Shown piece after piece: positions 60,857 to 64,000 of a stretch of 64,000 nt of DNA. The DNA lies in assembly GCA_037976565.1 (NCBI GenBank), contig CP137667.1:31920459-31984458 (forward strand). The letters run 5' to 3'. The stretch is from Mesocentrotus franciscanus (Eukaryota; Echinodermata; Echinoidea; Camarodonta; Strongylocentrotidae). The translations under genes were made by a program, and so were the position numbers. How positions within the stretch are numbered: position 1 is the first letter of the stretch; each line of letters opens with the position of its first letter. The notes beneath the pieces are model-generated. The model was not told the origin of the DNA, did not search any database, and was given only the letters and a program-made list of their open reading frames with translations.

Positions 60857-61363
60857 CATGTGCTGGGGGCCTGGGATGGTATTTCTATGCTAGTGAAAGA
60901 ATGTTTCCTGTTATAGCAAAGATAAATACGAAAATTCATTGGTTAATTGCTACACAAAGCTGGCTATGTACATGTACATTTAAGAGATAAATCTGCACCA
61001 GCACCAACATTTAGTGTCTATTCCATGCAATCTCAAGTCACGATAATGAACATACTTTTCACTATTTAAACATAAAAGACAACATACAGTATAGTTTTCA
61101 GAATACGGCCCAAGAATACTAAGCATATGTATTTGGATTATTGTGGACAATAAGTCAATATACATATATTTTTCGTAGAGTTTTTGCAGCAACTAGCTGT
61201 ATCATAATAACTTTGGGTGGCCTCGCATTTCGTAGAGACTTGAAATAAATGAGAAGAGGAGGCAAATGTGCCTGATAGAAAGTAAGACATCAAAACTGAT
61301 GTCTTTGCACGATAATATACAAATGATGCATGCGAATAAATTTATTATAATTATGATCTATCT

Positions 61364-61446
61364 GCTCTTGAGTTGAGGCTGTATGCATCTATTGTACACA
61401 ATCCTCAGGCCGAGTATGATAGGTGCATGAACAGCCTTAACAAGAG
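61364..61446. other. Imperfect hairpin of pre-miRNA size
   Basis: CTCTTGAGTTGAGGCTGTAT and ATGAACAGCCTTAACAAGAG form a stem with a short loop, within the proposed last intron of the LRR gene. It could be a small MITE or chance. Confidence 0.3.
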
Positions 61447-61901
61447 GATAGACCCTGTAATGAACGAATGAAAACATACATCATTTTTTTTATACAAGAA
61501 AAAGCCTAGATCCCTTGTTATTTGATGTAAAAAGACTATATTTCAAGATGGTTTTTTAGTAATTATTATTTTCAAATAAACCCCAAGTGTAATATGCTTA
61601 ATTTAGTGCGCACAAAGATATAAGTGCACTTACCTGTACAAGCATCAATGCACAGTGATATACATGTATTAATCCATACACAGTATATTTATAAAGTATA
61701 TTAAACTCTACACGCACTGCTGCACATTGATCATTTAATAAATAGTACTGGGAACTATTGCATGCTTTTTAATGGAAAAACGTGTGATAGTCTCAGTGAA
61801 TGAATCACATGTGACCATCCTTGACCAATCATTTGATTAGGATCTAGGAGTGAGTTGTATAGTAAAATGAATTTGTAATTCATTATATTTAGTTCACTTA
61901 C

Positions 61902-61999
61902 CATCGAAAGTCAGTGAGCGACTGCAGGAATGAATCAAAATCCACTTGATGATTTTCATTGAACCAGAAATTTCCTTCTCTGACTTGAGGAAAAGAACC
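61902..61999 (-). CDS. Downstream exon of the same LRR/NLR-like gene
   Basis: This 98-nt exon has a pyrimidine-rich acceptor (TTCTTTTAAG) and a near-consensus donor (CGATG before GTAAGTGAAC). Joined in phase 0 to the LRR exon, it reads 32 codons plus two bases, including FPQVREGNFWFNENHQVD and SFLQSLTDFR. I recall a similar segment (a PQI-KGNFRFNG type motif followed by SFLQ) after the LRRs of sea urchin NLRs, which supports the pairing. A second frame is also open (VLFLKSEKEI...), but it does not fit the phase of the upstream exon. The intron to the upstream exon is about 1.04 kb. Confidence rests on the splice signals and phase continuity. Confidence 0.5.
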
Positions 62000-62154
62000 C
62001 TTAAAAGAATATAGATATATATGAGCAAGATTGATGATAGTGATTCATGCAAATTTCCTCCATTCCAGTCTTGATGAAATACTCTACCATATATCGTATA
62101 TGTACATACCAGGTCAGTACTCTCTCTGGTATATAGACTTAGTGTCCTTGTGTC

Positions 62155-62545
62155 CCCCACCAAACACACACACACACATACAAAAAGCTATGTTGAACTG
62201 GTCAATATTTCAACAAAACTTTATGATGATCCCCCCCACTAACCAAACACACACTCATACAAACAAGCCATGTTGAACTGGTCAATATTTCAACAAAACT
62301 TTATGATGATCCCCCCCCCCCACTAACCAAACACATACACACAAACAAGCTATGTTGAACTGGTCGATATTCAACCAAAACTTTATGCTGATACCCCTCG
62401 GAATGAGAAGGGAAGGAGCTGATGTAGATCGAAGTGAATATGTTCTCTGCTGCTGAACACCACACACATACAAAACTGGTCAATATTTCAACAAAACTTT
62501 ATGCTGACACCCCCTCTTCCTTACCCCCCCCCTCCCCAAACACAC
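62155..62545 (+). repeat. Tandem repeat, 85-150-bp units, in the LRR gene intron
   Basis: Four units of GAACTGGTCAATATTTCAAC, AAAACTTTATGATGATCCCC, AACCAAACACACAC. A non-repeat piece is inserted before the last unit. Confidence 0.85.
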
Positions 62546-62554
62546 ACGCACGTA

Positions 62555-62910
62555 TCAAACAACAAGAGGACCGACTTTTAAAATTACAGCAATAGTGCAT
62601 TTATTAACTGTATATTCATAAGAGTAACCCAGGTCATGCACCTATACATAACATCAAGAACAAAAACAAAAACAGAATGCTGAGTAAAATAGGGTTAAAG
62701 TTGAATTCAGTTAGTGCAGGATAGTAAGCAAAGAAAAAGTGCTGACATAGCATGGATCAAACAATAGGAGGACTGCCTTTTACCATTACAGCCATGGTGC
62801 ACTTAATTATTGCATATTCATCAGAGTAACCCTGATCATGCACCTATCCAAAACATCAAGAACAAAAACAAAAATAGAATGCTGAGTAAAACACAATGAG
62901 TCTTAATCAT
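62555..62910 (+). repeat. Tandem duplication, about 200-bp units
   Basis: GTAACCCAGGTCATGCACCT / GTAACCCTGATCATGCACCT and ACATCAAGAACAAAAACAAA, AGAATGCTGAGTAAAA in both units. Confidence 0.85.
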
Positions 62911-63035
62911 TTAAGCCAGTACATGAAGGTTAAGTTCATTTGGTGTGTACATTACATCAAAAGTAACAACAGTCAAAATTTAATTATCAGACCTTTCATG
63001 AAATGTCGGGCAAGGACACTGTATTTCTATTATAC

Positions 63036-63197
63036 CTGAATGGATGATGCCTTTGCTTTCAATGTAGAGTAGAACTCATAATCCACTTCGTGGAATAACA
63101 GGTGAGTCAGGTCTGGCATGGAACACAATGATTCTGCTAGGTTCTGGGTTGAGCTTGGTGTGAGAAGATGGACTCTTAGAAGACAGAGATCTTGGAC
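63036..63197 (-). CDS. Internal exon of an LRR protein, NLR-like (partial gene)
   Basis: This 162-nt block is open in only one minus-strand frame (54 codons, phase 0 at both ends). It is bounded by an acceptor (TATTATTAG before GTCCAAG) and a donor (CATTCAG before GTATAATAG). The peptide has leucine-rich spacing and contains LAESLCSMPDLTHL and EFYSTLKAKASSIQ. From memory of the family, this wording closely resembles the C-terminal LRR region of the expanded sea urchin NACHT-LRR (NLR) cytoplasmic immune receptors. In that family the LRRs sit after the NACHT NTPase and are thought to sense ligand. No NACHT or death domain is in the window, so the 5' part would lie beyond the right edge. The intron that follows carries tandem repeats. 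The donor GTATAA is weak. Exon status is well supported; the NLR assignment is inference, and another LRR family is possible. Confidence 0.55.
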
Positions 63198-63227
63198 CTA
63201 ATAATAAAATCACATAGGTATTAACGA

Positions 63228-63528
63228 TAACATTCTATTCTTGTATAGCACATGTCACATTATGATAAAGGTAACATCTATTTGTGCTTCCAAAGGACTT
63301 TGAATATTATTACCCCTGCTTTAGCTCCGGCAACCACGTTGCTCAGTACATTCAAGGAATATATCCTACCAGGTACCCACTTACTACCGGTACTAACTGA
63401 GTCAAGTGTGGCAAATATAGATTAATGTCTTTTCAAACAATACTGGTGCTCAAGCAGGGATTCGAAACCCATACCTTGTGATTCACAGTCCAGAGACTTA
63501 TCCACTGGACCAAAAACACCTCTACATG
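63228..63528 (-). mobile_element. tRNA-derived SINE, copy 3 (upstream of the LRR exon)
   Basis: Same family and orientation as the copies at 9730 and 25845: head with TGGTCCAGTGG and GGTTTCGAATCCC at the right, CCACACTTGACTC body, and a GTGCTATACAAG-type 3' portion at the left. It lies about 30 bp upstream of the 63036-63197 LRR exon on the same strand, so its 3' end is close to the exon's acceptor. Confidence 0.7.
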
Positions 63529-63867
63529 AACCATGGTTCAGTCCATTATTTTAGAATGTATATTATCCATATGAATTGTTTTATTAAACAGAGCTGCATT
63601 TGTGTTTGGAGAATTGAATAAACCATACACAAAAAATATTAGACACATCTGTGACATTGCATACATGCTATACATTCATGAGTGAAAGTAGTAATTATAC
63701 ATTAATGTACCTGTAGAGTCTGTACATGTAGCTGTGCTTAAAAGTAAACTGTAATTAATCTAGATCTTCATCCTTGTTTAGTAAGTATTGACTCTGAAGT
63801 ATACTGATGACATTTCAATACCTTATAAATTCCTTAGAACAATATTTGTGTCTACTAGTCTTTAGAG

Positions 63868-63895
63868 CAGTGTTTTTCAACTGGGGTGCTGCAAG
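63868..63895 (+). mobile_element. Isolated hAT-like terminus
   Basis: CAGTGTTTTTCAACTGGGGT resembles hAT terminal repeats. The matching right end is not in the window. Confidence 0.3.
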
Positions 63896-63924
63896 ATCTC
63901 TCTAGGAGTGATGGGAGAGAATGT

Positions 63925-64000
63925 TAAATCACGGACCTTGTGATCCACAGTCTGGTGACATATCCACTCGTCCACGACACCTCTACTAGTTTTTTCATAG
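63925..64000 (-). mobile_element. tRNA-derived SINE, head fragment
   Basis: Bases 63932-63986 match the promoter end of the SINE at 26150-26206 almost exactly (GACCTTGTGATCCACAGT, then CATATCCACTCGTCCAC). The rest of the element is missing to the left, so this is a truncated head near the window edge. Confidence 0.6.

Overview
This 64 kb window is AT-rich, repeat-dense eukaryotic DNA with no bacterial-style operons, no rRNA or intact tRNA gene and no long open reading frame. The content points to a marine invertebrate deuterostome, most likely a sea urchin. The reasons are tRNA-derived SINEs of a kind common in marine invertebrates, many short TTAA-flanked and palindromic DNA transposons, scattered TGTACA runs, and an LRR-type coding exon whose wording resembles the expanded sea urchin NLR (NACHT-LRR) immune receptors. 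That assignment is inference from memory of the families, not a database result.

Protein-coding content is small. The best case is the 3' end of a minus-strand gene at 60.26-63.20 kb: a 54-codon LRR exon (63036-63197), a 98-nt exon (61902-61999), a possible terminal exon (60531-60570) and a possible poly(A) signal near 60264. The 5' part would lie beyond the right edge. A possible noncoding first exon with a strong splice donor and a CpG-richer upstream stretch lies on the minus strand at 53055-53640. Other coding traces are fossils: a frameshifted LINE reverse-transcriptase C-terminus (57020-58212, minus), a LINE ORF2 tail fused to a tRNA-like SINE head (4152-4297), and four decayed C2H2 zinc-finger half-units in tandem (9178-9655). 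Unassigned ORFs at 50203-50609 and 18731-18970 are reported with low confidence.

Layout. 0-7.5 kb: TTAA-flanked elements at 146, 1942 and 4701, GA-rich microsatellite, and the first copy of a large tandem-core element (6126-7548) split by a TTAA element. 7.5-13 kb: zinc-finger fossils, SINE, a 136-bp satellite (10697-11486) and the second tandem-core element. 13-28 kb: simple-sequence tracts, palindromic 148-bp MITEs, an 80-nt hairpin family and a SINE. 28-34 kb: third tandem-core element, GA and GGT/GAT tracts, and a MITE with a perfect 16-bp inverted repeat (33108-33503). 34-46 kb: small tandem duplication, foldback elements, and a four-element nested stack (40.3-42.5 kb) followed by more TTAA elements and a degenerate satellite. 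46-57 kb: CT tracts, three further MITEs, a (TCA)n block and a 16-17-unit TC-rich minisatellite. 57-64 kb: LINE fossil, palindromic MITE, an inverted pair of Penelope-like terminal sequences with a hammerhead-like motif, and the LRR gene.

The main themes for a second look are: (1) at least seven unrelated short element families bounded by TTAA, several nested, with no transposase in the window; (2) a dispersed element whose tandem core carries clusters of nuclear-receptor half-sites, including seven exact DR1 motifs; (3) a hammerhead-ribozyme-like core in a long inverted repeat; (4) an 80-nt hairpin family with conserved arms; (5) the tandemly duplicated zinc-finger end units.
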